In this document: piece after piece, positions 47,153-60,609 of the stretch | Position numbering within the stretch: position 1 is the stretch's first letter | Layout of the letters: each line of letters opens with the position of its first letter | Assembly (NCBI GenBank): GCA_964034945.1 | Contig: OZ035963.1 | Location: 47,914,032 to 47,978,031 of the forward strand | Length of the DNA stretch: 64,000 nucleotides | Direction of reading: 5' to 3' | Source of the DNA: Chrysopilus asiliformis | Taxonomy: Eukaryota; Arthropoda; Insecta; Diptera; Rhagionidae | Made by a program: the position numbers and the translations under genes | The notes under the pieces: generated by a model | The model's database searches: none | Told to the model about the DNA's origin: nothing | The model's input: the letters and a program-made list of their open reading frames with translations, nothing else

Positions 47153-49205
47153 TTGTCGAACATTTTTTTGTTGCAAGTAAAATCACGGCATGCAATCGGA
47201 GGAGAAGTCCATTGTAAAACAATACTGCACAAAAAGTTTCCATTAATTTATCGCCATTAGATATTTGTTGTTCGCTTTCTGTTTACGTTTTTAATTGTTC
47301 ATCTCCGTTTGGTCGGTAAGCTATCTAGGTATTAGAGCGAGAAGGAAAACTCCGCTCGACGATTTGTGTGATGTAATGCCGTCAGATGACGCTCGCATAA
47401 AGCTTGAGGCAGCTAATTTTGTTAATGGGGGCGTCTTTTTTTTGTGAAATGGCATCAGAATTACGTTCCTGTGTTGTGATTGCGGTGTGGTAAATCACTG
47501 AAAGGTGTTACATAAAATGGGTGTTGTTGCGCATCTCAATCGCACAACGGCGATGTGCCTGCGATAAAAATCACTTATCATCGCGATTTACATGGTGACG
47601 AAATATGTGAACAAATACGACACTGCTACTTAAAATGCTATTTGGGTATTTATACCAACTAGTTAAAATGACGGATTACAAAGGAACGATGTTCGAATCC
47701 TTCTCAGTTGAGATCCAATGCGCTTTCCACTTCGATTATTCGTTTTTCACGTTTGAAAGCTCATCATGAAGGGAATCGCAACAGCTAGTCCATGGTCCAT
47801 TGAATTAATTTTTGAGTGCATATTTTCATGATACTGAAAATATGCAATTCGCTTTCAGATAAAAGTTTGTATATCAGTGACAGTTGAAGAAAAGAGTTTC
47901 CATGTGATTATAATCATAATAATAAATAGATAGATATACATCAGCTTAGGTACTTCTAGTGTGAAAATTTTTTCAAAAACTGGGAAAACTTTCAAGTAGC
48001 CCCACCACTAAGGCATACACCCTAAATATTTCAATTATTTAATGTTGTTTGATTTTTAAATATTCTCATACCTAAAAAAATCATATTGAATGAACGATTT
48101 TTTGAGCATACCGGAAAAACAAACCCCCTGAAAATATACACATCGCATAAATATTTGATTTTTATCATTAAACCAGGAAAAAATTGTTGTTCGAGTGTTT
48201 TTTTTATGGCGTGCATATTGATAGGTTCTTCAGAACTCGTCCGGTCGAGTGTTTCAAAAAAACATCCCATAAATTGTTATAGTGAGTGATGCAGAGGCTA
48301 TACGTGCCAATGTTCCACTGGAATGATTCTACCTATTTACTGATGACCTGACGACCATCATCAGTTGAATAATCAGCCGCTCGGTAATGGATATAGTGCC
48401 ATCAGATGATATGGCGTCACTGACGCGAAACTAATGAAATCCAGTCATTAAACACATCACATCAGGCGCGATATTAAAATATTAAAATATCAAAAGAATA
48501 TCAGGGAAGCGGGAAGAACAAGCGATGGACCACGGAGTCAATGACAGGAGGGCGAGGAGGGGGTTTATGCGGTGACGATTTCAATTCCGGTCATTTCATT
48601 TCAACTTAATTCATTTTTGCACCTTTTTTGGCTGATATCCGAAACATAACAATTTAATTTTATTTGAATAAGCAAATAATTTATTTGGCTTTACGCAATT
48701 ATGAAAATTTTTATTAACAAAAAAAAAAATAAACAATTTGAATTTAATCTGCTTTGGCATAAATACTGCCACACTTTCAGATTCGAAGCAAGATGGAAAA
48801 TATTCAATTTTTGTAAATTTATTCGCGGCTAGATTTTGATTGATTGCCCTTAGCTACTGTTCGATTTCGATAATTTCCTTATTTAGCACAGATGTCGACG
48901 CGTAGGAAGAAAATTTTCTTAATCGTTTGTAAAATTGAGGCTTGGCTAAATGACATTTAATACCGTGTGGATGTGAAATGATTTATCGATGACTCGTTTC
49001 TGAATTGACAGTCATTGACCCGACTGCAGTTATTTCATTTATAATTTGACTATATTTTAAAGAGATATTCAATAAAAACATTCAGGAATCTGATTTTGGG
49101 TATAAAAATTGGGCGAAAATATCTTTGAAATTTTAACAGCATTACAAATCCGTAAGAACCGAATCCAATATATGATTGTATTATTTATTAGTTAGTAAAA
49201 TGTTG
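47153..49205. other. Unassigned spacer
   Basis: 2.05 kb with no recognised gene or repeat copy. GTTCGAATCC at 47691 is B-box-like but isolated. Confidence 0.35.
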
Positions 49206-49665
49206 TTTTTATAACCGTATGGTGAAACCAAAATGGTGAAAACCGTCCGTCCGTCTGTCCGACTGTCCGTCTGCCCGTCTGTCCGTCTGTCTGTGGCGCG
49301 GATTGCGGGCGCACGAATTGAGCTACAGACTTGAAATTTTGCGCGCAGATCCGTTTTTCGTGAAATGCAAGGCTAAGTTCGTTAATGGGCAATAATTGGA
49401 CATTAGGAACGAAAACGTTTTTTGTGAATATCTCAAAAACGGTGCATCTTATCACAAAAGTGCAAGAACAAAAGTTATTTAGGATATGATTCTACAGAAA
49501 ACTCCCATACATTAAAATCCGATTGGAATAAATTTTAAAAAATCTTATTGGAAAGTTTGACTTCAAAGTGGAATTTTGGTACAACTGTTCGAATTTTGAT
49601 ACGAATATCACCATACGGGTTTTCAATAATTGCCAGATTGGCAATTATAGCTTTTGTTATGTTTT
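49206..49665 (+). mobile_element. DINE-1-like element, family A copy 7
   Basis: Starts TTTTTATAACCGTATGG; about 130 bp between the 5' end and the core (49243-49293) are missing; the central palindrome is cleanly deleted (CATTAG|GAACGAAAACG). The 3' hairpin and AGCTTTTGTTATG are intact. Confidence 0.8.
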
Positions 49666-52600
49666 AATTTAAAAAAACGTGTTACGAAGCCTATAAAAGG
49701 GGCTGAAAAATTTTGGTTGCTAGTATTAAGAAACATTTTTTTTGAATTTAGTAACGGATTGTATAACTCAAACCACTTGTTACTTCAATCAAGAAACTAA
49801 AGGTTTTTTTCTGAAATCGTATTACTCTGTTTCAACATCATCTCGTTCCGTTAGTCAAATCAAGAAACATTTTGTCGAATTTACCAACATTGTCTTTAAA
49901 TTAATTAAGAAAAATATTTCTTGCATTTAGTATACATTTTTTGCACCGTGGCAATATAGGTTACAGGAATCAAGAAAATACTTTCTGAATCTTTTTCTTC
50001 TTATATAAAAGGAAAAATAATCGAACTGCGATTAACTAACATTTAGTAAATATGCGTGAAATTACCTTGTGTTTAGTAAATATTAGTTAATTTTTTGGCC
50101 ATGAGCTGAGCAATCGGCTTTGAGGATTTCGGGAGAAATCCTGTTATAGAGTAGGTACAATATTTTGACGATTGGCCCCTGGCAATTGTACCTTTTCTTA
50201 TGTTTGTAATTGAAATTAACTATTTTAGATGTATTCTCGATTCACCAATTTAAAATATTAGAAGTACTATTTTTGTTCTCTGCGTGAAATTAAATCGCAA
50301 GTAGAGTAACAAACATAAAACTAAAAGACAAAATTCATTGTTTGTAAGACAAAACTTATTACTAACAAATACGTTTTACATAGTATTTATAAAAAAAAAT
50401 AAAAAATGTGTATATTTACATTGCTTATTTATAAATATTTTGTAATTTAATAACAGTCACATTCCCCATTATAAAATGGTTAGATTTACTACCTCTGTGT
50501 GGAGAAATCCGGTCACAAAATAGCATATTTATTAATATTATACAATAATATGCCTGGAAACCCAAAAATTTTAGTCTGCGGTGCAGTTTTCTCCGAAATT
50601 ACTGCCTGTAGCGCATTTTCCTTAAGTAAAGTTCGCTTGCGGCTCATTTTATTAACTACGGTTCTTTTTTCCTACAATCATAGGCTTTTGGTTTAAATAT
50701 TTGTTATATACCTGGAATCTATAGATTGCGTGGTGTCGCTGAAATTGTATATGGCCCGCTCATGGCCACCTCAGCAGTCTGAAGGTTAAATAATTTTCTA
50801 TAGTGGGATGTTTGTTTCTAAAATGCGGTGCAATTTTGGTTGTGGTTTAAAAACATTATACACCTAGAAAACTTTTTAGATAATCCCAAACAAAAATTCA
50901 AGCAAACATTGTCTCTGATCGGGCTTTCAATGTGTTCACGATTAATTTCTAAGCATACGTCACATTTCGACGCGACCCTCTCTCTCTTCACCGGAAATAC
51001 ATATGTTCCGGATTCATTCAAAAAAAATATGGTCATCCTAGTTAGGTTTTTTTGTGTATTCTAAAAGAGAAAACCGTTAATTTAAAGAAACATTTTTTTC
51101 TTAAATGACAACACAATTCATTTTGATAACTTAAAGTAAAGAAACATTCGGCGATATAAAAAATAAGAAAAACAAAAAAAATTAATTTTTCTTCGCTCAT
51201 TAAAAATTAATCATTTCAATCAAACCACCCAACTGTGAAATAGCCTCGTGCCATTGGTTCGCGGCCAAATTCTCGTCAACGGTGAAAAAATTCAATTTTG
51301 ATGAGATTCGGGCGTCAAAGGGATCAAATGAATACTCACTCTTCAACCACCAAAAGTTTTTCCCCAATACGCACAAAAGCAATCAACCTCATTGACTTCC
51401 CCTATCATATCACCAGTGGACGTTCCTCACACCAGTTCATCAACTCTAAAGTCAAACCAAACCGCCGAAAAAAAAAACAATTTAATGGCGAAAACCCAAG
51501 AAACCATACAAACAGTTAAGAAACTCGAAGCGTTCCGCAGAACAGAAGAAGAATAAGTGTAACTCCTTCCTTGGGGGTTTTTTTTTCTCCTATTTGTTTC
51601 TCTCTAGTGGGGATGGTTTGCACAATCAGGGTGTAATATTGATGGCAGTTGAAGGGCTGTTACCAATTTTCCAACAATCTCACATTTTTCTTCGTTCATT
51701 ATAGCCAAATGTTTGAAAAAATCGCCCCGAAAGAACCAACTTTCGTCTCCCATTCCGCGGCGACTAGCGAAAAACCATCGAAGAAAATCCCAAGAAAATA
51801 AAAAATCGTTGGTGGAAAGTGAAAAAAAATACTAAGCACGCCGAGGGCGTAGAAAATTAAAGGAAAGAAGCAGAGAATATTGAAAAAAATAAACGTGAAA
51901 AAAAAACTTTGTCCAAAAAGTCCGCCCACTCTCGCAATTGGAAAAAAAGGGTTGAGATTGAATATTAAAATTAATTTATAATCAAGTTATGGGGTAGAAT
52001 ACAACGATTTGGAAAAAGAAATTGCTTGTGCCTCGTCTGAAAACCATTAGGAATTCGGCAAGCAGCATTCTTTAGCATTCTTTCGAATCACAAATGTTTC
52101 ACAAAAACACGATATTTTTCCAACTCTTTTTATGTCTTCATGTCCTGTTTTTCCTTCGACTTGTTCTCGAAGTTTATCGTCGTATTCGGCACTTTCTACT
52201 CAAGCATTTATAGCTACGCAACATAATCAACTACCACTTGGTTCAAAAGAACAAACACGCTGGCCAAGCAACCCCTCCAATCGAAACGAAATCGTCAACA
52301 GTTGTGATTTCTGAAAGAAATTACGATTTCTGCAGGAAAAAAAACTTGTATCAAAGTGATTTCAAGGGGTTGAAAATGGTATGAGTGAAATTCACGATCC
52401 TTAATCGACTTTAGGGTTGAAATCTTCATCCTGTCAGGTGTTGTGCTGTTTTGTTGCGTCACGAAACCGTATCAGCGTCCTTTTCTGTACACCTTCTGCA
52501 GATGACCATTTAGTATTTTTGATTTATTAACTTTAATTTTATCACTTTTTAAGCCATTCGAGAGAAGATTTAAAATTTAAATTAAAACAAATCACAGATG

Positions 52601-52889
52601 GAAAAATGTCGCTATGCGATGTTCTCAATTTATAAGAAGTTTTTAGGCTTGACACTTTCGAGAATTTCCAAAAAAAAACGAAAATATGTTTTTCTTGCAT
52701 TTCGACAAAAAGAAAAAAATACCATTTAAACCCTAGAATGTGGACCCTTCATTGTCGGGATGAAGTATTTTGAGCAAAAACCGTTATCCTTGTTCGAGGC
52801 CAAAGTACTCGGGTAATAAATTGTAGGTACCAGATCAAATAAACAATCAATTACGATTGAATAAAATGTATTTTTATTTAAAATGCGGT
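49666..52889. other. Unassigned AT-rich spacer
   Basis: 3.2 kb. A family B 3' fragment at 50125-50200 (TTTTGACGATTGGCC, CCTTTTCTTATGTTTG) is the only repeat recognised. Open frames around 51200-51520 and 51700-51930 fall in A-rich DNA and have no recognised domain. Confidence 0.35.
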
Positions 52890-52950
52890 GTTTAACCATT
52901 GAATCATTTCTAATTCATGGTTTTTACGCGACCTTGGCATAAGTTCCACT
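52890..52950. repeat. Family H end fragment
   Basis: GTGTTTAACCATTGAATC and TTCTAATTCATGGTTTTTAC match the outer end of family H. Confidence 0.55.
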
Positions 52951-52987
52951 GATTTGCAGTGTAAATTCTTCTATTGAACGGCTCCTA

Positions 52988-53016
52988 CCCCCCCCCCCCC
53001 CCCCCCCCCCCCCCCC
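52988..53016. repeat. Homopolymer C tract (29)
   Basis: Uninterrupted C29 at the left edge of element T. Confidence 0.9.
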
Positions 53017-53029
53017 TTCCAACCCAACC

Positions 53030-53800
53030 AAGGCTTTTTAATTTTTTGTTGATGCATTATTTTTTCCTCAAACTTTGTATGAAACTTTTTTCTGGGTGGA
53101 GGTAGGGGGGTGTGTGGTACCTCAAATGAAAGGTGATGAGTGCATTCCTAAAATATATAGCATGGTAGGGTTTCCGTCCTCACCCTTCGATTTATACCCC
53201 ATCGAAAAAAAGTGGAATTTTGCAACAAAACTACTTTTACTAGCACAATTCGGGTCGAAAACCTCATAAACGTGGTTTGAAATGGCTGTTGACGCTGTTT
53301 TAATTACAAAATTTCATTTTAAAATTTTCATATAACCTCACTTTTCTGACGAAAAAAAAACTTGAGCTACAAACCAATTTTACTTATGAGCCAGGGGTCT
53401 TCAACGTAGACAAACTTCCCTCAGAGGGGACAAACTTCTCAGCCACACCCCGCTTTTTCCCACCGGCCCGCCTCGTTTTTGTTGATTTTTTCAGCGAAAA
53501 CTCGCCTCACACTTTTTGATGTAGTTTGAAAACGGGTAGAGATATTTCTATGATTCTTTGCATTTTATTATCTGGAGTATTAAACGCAGTTTTTGGTAAA
53601 ACAAATTTCGTCTTTCCCCTCGTTTCTCGAATTCCACTTTTTTGGTGGCGTATAAATCGAAGGGTGAGGGGGAATATTATCATGCTATATATTTTTGGAA
53701 TGTACTCTTCAATATCTTTCATTTGAGGTACCACACTCCCCCCGGAAAAAAATTTCATACAAAGGTTGAGGACCTCTGGGTGGGGCAAGGGGGTCAAGCG
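53030..53800. mobile_element. Long inverted-repeat element T
   Basis: Arms about 53068-53222 and 53628-53790 are diverged reverse complements (GGTACCTCAAATGAAAG / CTTTCATTTGAGGTACC; CACCCTTCGATTTATAC / GTATAAATCGAAGGGTG). The ~400-bp loop is unrelated. No transposase. Confidence 0.65.
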
Positions 53801-53825
53801 AAAATTTCATTGTGGGACAGAAAGC

Positions 53826-53878
53826 AGATTCTGCGTCTGCCACTGCTACTGCTTCTGCCTCTGCTGCTGCCTCTGCTC
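53826..53878. repeat. (CTGCYT/CTG)n microsatellite
   Basis: Imperfect CTG-containing hexamer tract. Confidence 0.75.
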
Positions 53879-54252
53879 AATTGGAGTTCTCCCTTAATGT
53901 GTGTGGAAATTTTTAATTTTCTTCCCACCAAAAACTTGGAATTTTTATTTATTTGACAAATTGTGGAAAATAAATTTAAGTGGCCTCTATCTGTATAAAA
54001 TATTAAATAAAAAATATATCAGGAAATTTACACTAGAACCCGACGCATAAAATTTTAATTTTTATAAGAATATGATTTCTTTTTAATCTGAAATATCTCG
54101 AGAACAGCAAAAGGTATCAATTTACGGTAATAGGAAAAAATATAGAAAATTTTAAATATCTTCCTTAAACCGTTTTTGCGAAAAATCGTTAGTTTGCAAA
54201 GCAATTCAGGGAATGATAGATCAAATAGAAAGAGTATTTATTATATTTACAT
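53879..54252. other. Spacer with family D fragment
   Basis: 54065-54215 includes ATATCTCGAGAACAGC and AAATCGTTAGTTTGC wording like family D inverted. Confidence 0.4.
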
Positions 54253-54426
54253 ACTAGCTTGCATACCCGTCGTTGCCGGGTTAATTTTTTCAAAATTTTT
54301 TTTTTTTATGGTCTATGTTGGAGTTAAACTTCAGGCCAATCGGCTCGGTAGTTTCCCCGCGAAAGAGTAACATAGCGCAAAAACTAAGTTTCGAGATCAC
54401 TTTACCCCCTCCCCTTACTCCCCCAA
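54253..54426 (+). repeat. Repeat family F, copy 2 (5' part)
   Basis: ACTAGCTTGCATACCCGTCG start and GTAACATAGCGCAAAAAC, breaking off after a C-rich stretch. Confidence 0.65.
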
Positions 54427-57251
54427 GAAGTGGAGTGAAGCTGAAATCGCGAGTATTTTAAATTTTTTGGAAGAGTCCAATAACTCGAGTTCCATAACAC
54501 AGGATTCGATGAGGTAATCCAAAATTTCTGTTTTCACACATTTTTTCGGCATTGTTCAATTTTCTGCAATTAGAGCTGTCAAACTTGCAGTTCAATGTCA
54601 TAGTTCACTGGAGCTTTTTCAAATGCTTTACATGGTGTTCACGCTATCTTGTAAAATGCACTTGTATCCATGCTACATTTACACCGATACTCAAAAGAGT
54701 GAATACCCATAATATATTTTAATTAAAAATTATAAACATTAACAATTTTTATTCCTAATAATTAATATTATAAAAAATAAAAACAAACTTACGAACCAAT
54801 AAAAGATTTGCTAAAATTATGTAAAAGTTAAGTAAAAAAGTAGGTTGGCAAACATTTTTTGAACATAACCATGTTGTAATCCGCCAAAGGAGCAAGCAGT
54901 CCAGTGGCAAGGCGCGCAGAACTCACAAGCGAGAGATGTCAGAAACCAAAAACACACCGGTTCCAAATCCCATACGGTGCTACACGCGAATTTTTTTTTC
55001 TTCTTTTTTATTATTTTTATTCATTTTTTTATTAAAAATAATGAATAATAGTTAGATGCATTTCATGTAAGTCTTTTAATTCGATAAAAATGAAAAAAAA
55101 ATTACCAAATTGATTTTGTTTTTCCCAAGACTGATAAGTGTTAAAATTTTTTTTAACACTTTAAGTGTTTATCTAAAATGACACTTAAAAGTCTCAATGA
55201 TTCAACACTGGGATCCAGTGCTAAAGTAACACTTTTTTAGGTGTCGACACCATGGAACACAAAAATGTCTTAAAAATTTCTAACTATATCATATAGAGTA
55301 TAAAAACATATTAAGATAAAATTACTAATTTTCTCCAGTTTTGGGGTGTTTTAATTCCAATGTTATCCATAAATACAGTATTTGCCGTGGTAAAAAGGTA
55401 AAAATAACTCCATTTGGATTTAAAATTAACAGAAAATCTGATAAAATCGAGTTCACACCGCCAAACTTTTCTCTGTGTAGTTTCGAATATTTAATGCATT
55501 ATTCGAATTTGAGTCTTGCGATTCAAGTTGCAAAATGCATATTTTTCAATTTCATAATAGTGTCAGTTTTTGCCGTGTGGTTATTTGCTACTAGAATTTT
55601 TACAAAAACATTTTAATTTCATTAAAATTAAATACATTAATTACAATGAAATACTTTTATTACGTTAGTTACATGAAGGCAATAAAATCAGTTAATTGCA
55701 TGTAATTAAGAAAATAAGTTATTTGTGCGTAGTTTACTGACACTCTTTGAACCCACGAAATTCGGCTTACATGTTGAATGCTTACCACTAGTCACACAGG
55801 ACCATTTCATCTTAGTTTGGAAGGTCGAATAAAAAAAAACTGTCGAATAAAATGGCAAGAATAATTAAGAAAAATTTTGTTAATTGAGACTCTTCAATTG
55901 CAGAACTTCACAGTATTTGAAAATAACAACTTATCTAATAGTTTCTATTTGAAGATTTTTTTTTTGTAATTGTGGTTTTTACATAAAAAATCAAAGATAA
56001 ATGAGTTTCAGGCAGTTTTATAGTATCTATAAAATTGAATAAACAAAATTCAACAATTTCGATTCCAAACACTTAAAGTTTATCGAGTAAAAAATTTGAC
56101 GATTTCCTTTCAATTTTTTACCCTATCGAATGAGTTCATTAAAGACGGTTCCATGATAGGTAAAATTTTATTATACACATGATGAAATTCATTACTGCAA
56201 AGAGCTTTCAACATTTATTAAAAAAACACGTAAGTAATCCAAAAAATATTTAAATCCATCAAACCGAAAATATCAGACAACAAACTTATCCCATTCCATC
56301 CATAAAACAAAGTTATTGCATTGGTAAAAACGAAGAACGAAAATATCTATTTGTTGCCTAATTGAACTATGAAAATGATTTTTTGTATTAAACGAGTATC
56401 TGGGATTTTACTATTTTTAAAAATTCAATTGCCAATTAAATAGCACCGAAAATTTTGATGGGATTTTTATGAACGTGAATTCCGTCTCCCGATAAACAAT
56501 TTTTTTCCTCCTCTCTATTATCATATTAAAATTAATTCACCTTCTTGGAAGAGATTTCAATCGTTTTGCCACAAAATAACGTTTTCTTCAAGCCAAATGA
56601 ACTAAAAATTCAAATGACATTAAAATGAACATAAAAATGAATTTTGTTTTAATGGTTTTAATGAGGCTATGAAGGCAGTACTCGTAATTGAAGTATTCAA
56701 TTGATACCAAAAGTAAATTTCAAACTATAATTTTTTTTATTAACTCAATAGTGATTTTAATTTACAGCAAAAAAAATCCAGCTCATCTCACTCTTCTTTC
56801 TGATTTATTTTTTGTTTTCTTTTTGATTTTTCGTTCAATCTTCATTTTATTTTCTATTCCAAATTCAATTTTTTATTGAAATTCATGGGATTATGGAAAT
56901 TGAATACAATTTCCAAATAAATAAAATTTAACCGAAATCAAATTAAGTAAACTAGCTTTTATATTTCTTGAACTGTTAGAAAGTCATTAATACTTGAGCA
57001 CTTTTTTTAACGTTTACAGTCATCGCACTGAAATGAACTAAATGTTTATTAACGGCTAAAAAAAATTATTCCGTAAGACAAAAAACTGGCAATCCTTATG
57101 TATGTTATATGAAATCCAAAATGAAATTTGAGAAATCGAATTTTGTAATCAATTCAATTTTGTTTCAAGCAAAAACATATGACACAAATAGTGTTCAAGT
57201 TTTGATCAAGTCTTTTTTTTTACCGACTACTAAAAAAGAACGAGGTTATGT
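54427..57251. other. Unassigned AT-rich spacer
   Basis: 2.8 kb. 54889-54981 has CAGTCCAGTGGCAAGG and GGTTCCAAATCC, a weak tRNA/SINE-like pair. 55140-55240 repeats AACACTT/AAGTGTT. TATATCATATAGAGTATAAA at 55285 is a solo family B end. No genes recognised. Confidence 0.35.
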
Positions 57252-57259
57252 ATCGACCT

Positions 57260-57824
57260 CAGAGCTCGGCATACTTCAGTACATTTGATACTGCAGTACA
57301 CGAGCAGTACCAGTACATATATACTTGTACTGGTCTTGCCACCAGTATCAATACCTTAAGTATTGGTACTGCACGATCAGTACCAGTACTTGAAGTACTG
57401 GTAATAGATGCATGGATCCAGTCCCAGTACAAAAAGTACTGGTACTGGTTTTTTACAATATTTGTATTTTTGTACTGATTTTTTGCAATACCAGTACTTT
57501 TTGTACTGGGTTTGGTTTTTGCAGTACCAGTACTTTTTGTACTGCAAAAGTACTGGAATTTTTGCAAAAGTACTGGAATTTTTTCAAGTATTTTTCGCAA
57601 AAGTACTGATATTTTTCAAGTACATAGCACTGGTACTGGAGTTTCAGTACCAGTACCGATGTTGGTATTTTTGTACTGCTCAGTCAGAGCAATGCCAGTA
57701 CAAAATTTACTGGTACTGAAATCTCAGTACCAGTATTTTTTGTACTGATACTGGAATGCGGTTAAAAGTATCATTACCATATACTGGTACTGATACTTGA
57801 GTATTTGAGTTTTGCCCAGCTCTG
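57260..57824. mobile_element. hAT-like element with GTAC-palindrome arrays, 565 bp
   Basis: Ends CAGAGCTCGGCA and TGCCCAGCTCTG, flanked by ATCGACCT (57252-57259) and ATCGACGT (57825-57832), 7 of 8 match. The whole interior is built of AGTACTGGTACTG / CAGTACCAGTAC words in both orientations. Open frames of 60-113 codons here are by-products of the repeat. Confidence 0.82.
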
Positions 57825-57832
57825 ATCGACGT

Positions 57833-58091
57833 GAATGTATCGATGCATGTATGTTCGCGATTTTCTCGTGAACAGTTTGAGATATCGAGTTTAAATTTTT
57901 TGTCAGGTGTTAAGTGCAACACCAGGAAGGACCTCTTACATATTTTCCCCCTGCGGTCCTTTGAACCTCTCAAATCCTCTGCCCCGTCAGATTCTCAACC
58001 GTTAAAGATGTTTTGTCAGAAGTTTTTGTGTTCTGTTTAGCTTAATTCCAGGCAAGACTTTTTAGATAGTTATCATTTTCGCCCTATCCAC
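57833..58091. other. Short unassigned spacer
   Basis: Nothing recognised. Confidence 0.3.
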
Positions 58092-58095
58092 TTAA

Positions 58096-59226
58096 CCCTT
58101 TCCCTCCCGAGAGCAAAAAAAATTTTTCACAGTACATACAATAAACCTTAACTCACAACTATAGCCTAGTATGCAGTTCGAGTAAAATTGAATTTTCCAT
58201 ACAAATTTAACACCAAGCCCAGAAATTTTGTGCGCAGTTCGCTGCTAACAAGATATGAAAAATTTATTTTTCATAACATATGCATTGAAAATATGCCTTT
58301 CGATGCCTCCGTAGTAGGTAGAAAGTTGCGTTTTCGGCCCGAAAGTGTGTTTTTGCGACGTGTTTCTCGCACCACAGAATACGTGTTTCTCGTACGCGTT
58401 GCTCTCCAATACGAAAATCGCGTTTAAATGGCATCTCAAGTCATATTTTCAATGAATTTGTTATGAAAAATCGTATACGCAACTCGGAGCGAGTCACCGA
58501 TTTCACTCGTGTGATATCTGCCCACGCTTCGCTCGTGCAGCTAACTTCACACTCTTGAAATCGTTGGCTTTCGCCCCTTGTTGCGTAATATACTATTACA
58601 CTATACTACACTAGATGGCGTTGTTGTAGTCTCCACTTATTTTACCAACATTTTTATTGTTCGGCACATTTAATTTCAAGTAAAATTTTGACAGTTTGCG
58701 TGCATACTGTGTTTTGTTTCGTTTTTTTTCACACAAAATGGAATTAGATGAATTGTGGATGCTGCAAGGGAGGTAAAGCGTTCGGTGCAAAACCCGTTTG
58801 AAATTGAGGACTCAATTCAAACCAGCCATGATCCCACAAAACGAGTAAAAAAACGTACAGAGCAGAAAGCATTGTTTTTTGGCTTCCCTAGAATATTTTT
58901 TTCATTACAAAACATATCAGCAAACTGAAATAGGGATATGTATTATTACACTTTCTTCATTAAATTAAAAATTTCTGACGTCTGTAGTAAACCGACCCTT
59001 TGTTTTTCGTTGTTTTAAACCGGGATTAACTAAAAAGTAAAAATCTTCTTGTTCGCCTTTGACATCTGTCAATTTAATTTCTCCACAAAAATTTTTTTTT
59101 TCCAGTTTCTGCTGCGATTTAAATGTACCCATTTGGAGACCGCGTTAAAATTCAATTTTACTCGAACTGCATACCCGCTTAATAATTTTAGTACATCGTC
59201 TGCAGAGGACACTGGGAGTGAAAGGG
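58096..59226 (+). mobile_element. piggyBac-like element K, 1.13 kb
   Basis: Left TTAA|CCCTTTCCCTCCC, right GGGAGTGAAAGGG|TGAA (TTAA with one change). A perfect 27-bp sub-terminal inverted repeat (58170-58196 and 59147-59173, TATGCAGTTCGAGTAAAA..). Larger than the MITEs and contains a coding remnant. Confidence 0.7.
58738..58928 (+). pseudogene. Frameshifted coding remnant within element K
   Basis: The ATG at 58738 (context CACAAAATGG) reads MELDELWML; from about 58757 a second frame continues DAAREVKRSVQNPFEIEDSI and later TKRVKKRTEQKALFFGF to a stop at 58928. The switch fits a single-base indel. An acidic N-terminus and basic KRVKKR patch suggest a DNA-associated transposon protein, but the family is not identified. 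Confidence 0.4.
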
Positions 59227-59385
59227 TGAAGCACTTCTATCTTTTCGGCTTACTGGATGATCGAATCGAAATTGTACGTTAGTTCTGAGTGACAAAATCG
59301 AAATTCTACTCAAGTATAAAATCGAGGTACTCCAAAGTCCGACATATCCAGAAATTTTCTTAATTGTAGCTTAAGTCGTTTTTAA
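59227..59385. other. Short spacer
   Basis: Nothing recognised. Confidence 0.3.
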
Positions 59386-59715
59386 CAGAGATGCCAATCA
59401 AAAGTTTTTTTTTTCTTTCAGTGTGGTTCGGCTTTGGTTTAATGGTGAATTGGATTTTTAGTTTTGGATCACAAAATTTTTAAAATTCCGAATTTAAAAA
59501 ATCTGGTTCTGGTTTTAGTTCCAAACATTTGAAATTTTTTTATTGGCTTTGGTTCCTAAAATTTAATGGATTTGGTTTTGATTATGGTTCCTAAAATTTA
59601 AAAAAAAAAAAATTTTTATTCTGTTTCTTAAAATTTTAGCAGTTAGTTTCTGATTTTGGTTTTAGTTCCAAAACTTTCAAAATTTGATAATGATTTTTGT
59701 TCCGAATTTGCCGTT
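59386..59715 (+). mobile_element. hAT-like repeat family Q, copy 2
   Basis: Starts CAGAGATGCCAATCAAAAG and repeats GGTTC/TTTGGTT words to about 59715. Homologue of 30750-31185 in opposite orientation. The right terminus is not recognised. Confidence 0.5.
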
Positions 59716-60609
59716 TTTCTTTTAAGGGGGTCAGGCCGCAAGGCGGTTTTACATGATGTCTTATGGGGGACAAATTACCCGTTTTCTCAGAAACCACTTA
59801 TAGTAGCTTAATCAAATTTAGCACACCTTTAATTTATGCCAAATTACATATTTTTAACTGCTTGTTTTTTATTCTGATGAAAACTGTTATCTACAGCCCA
59901 TGTAAAACTTTTTTTTATTTTGTGTGATAATTCTTGACGGTCTAGATTCCATATTTCAAAAACTGAAGGGAGTTTTGATATTTCCACAGCTGTTTTGTTA
60001 GCCAGTGTTGCCACCTTCAAATAAAAAAAATATGACAATTTGTCTTGTATTTTTTGCATAAATGGCGTGTGTGTTTCTTTATCATATATTTACTTTGCCT
60101 TTCCACTAAAAAGTATGAAATTTTTTTTCCTTAATAGAACCGACTTATAATTGTTAATATGAAGAGAAATAATAAGTCATATTGAGACTCAATTTACATC
60201 AAGATGTGTTTTACGTATATTGCTTCGACTTCATATCTAAAAATATAAGAATATCCATTACGATAGATTTTATTTTAGTAACAATTCAATTTTATCTAGC
60301 ACTCAAATTTGACAGCACTTGATATCTAGGATGTTTATACGTCTTAATTTAGTCGAGAAAGTCCCAGGAACAAGCATGTTATCCGAAATTTTAAATGTTA
60401 AAAATATTTTTGTGATTTTTAGAGCTTCACAGTCTGTTCTATTTTTAAAAGCTTTTATTTAGCTTGCCTTGGTGTTTGCCTTGGTATCCGTCTATCAGAT
60501 TTAAATCTTGCAATCCAATTTTGTCCCACTTCCCCAAATACGATTAATTAAAATTTTGCATGTATACGTAACTCCGATGGCAATACAATATTTTCTGTAC
60601 TTTGTTCTT
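59716..60609. other. Unassigned AT-rich spacer
   Basis: Nothing recognised. Confidence 0.35.

Noticed and set aside
57248..57748. Five overlapping open frames of 65-113 codons
   Set aside because: They follow the AGTACTGGTAC repeat inside a hAT-like element, on both strands and all frames.
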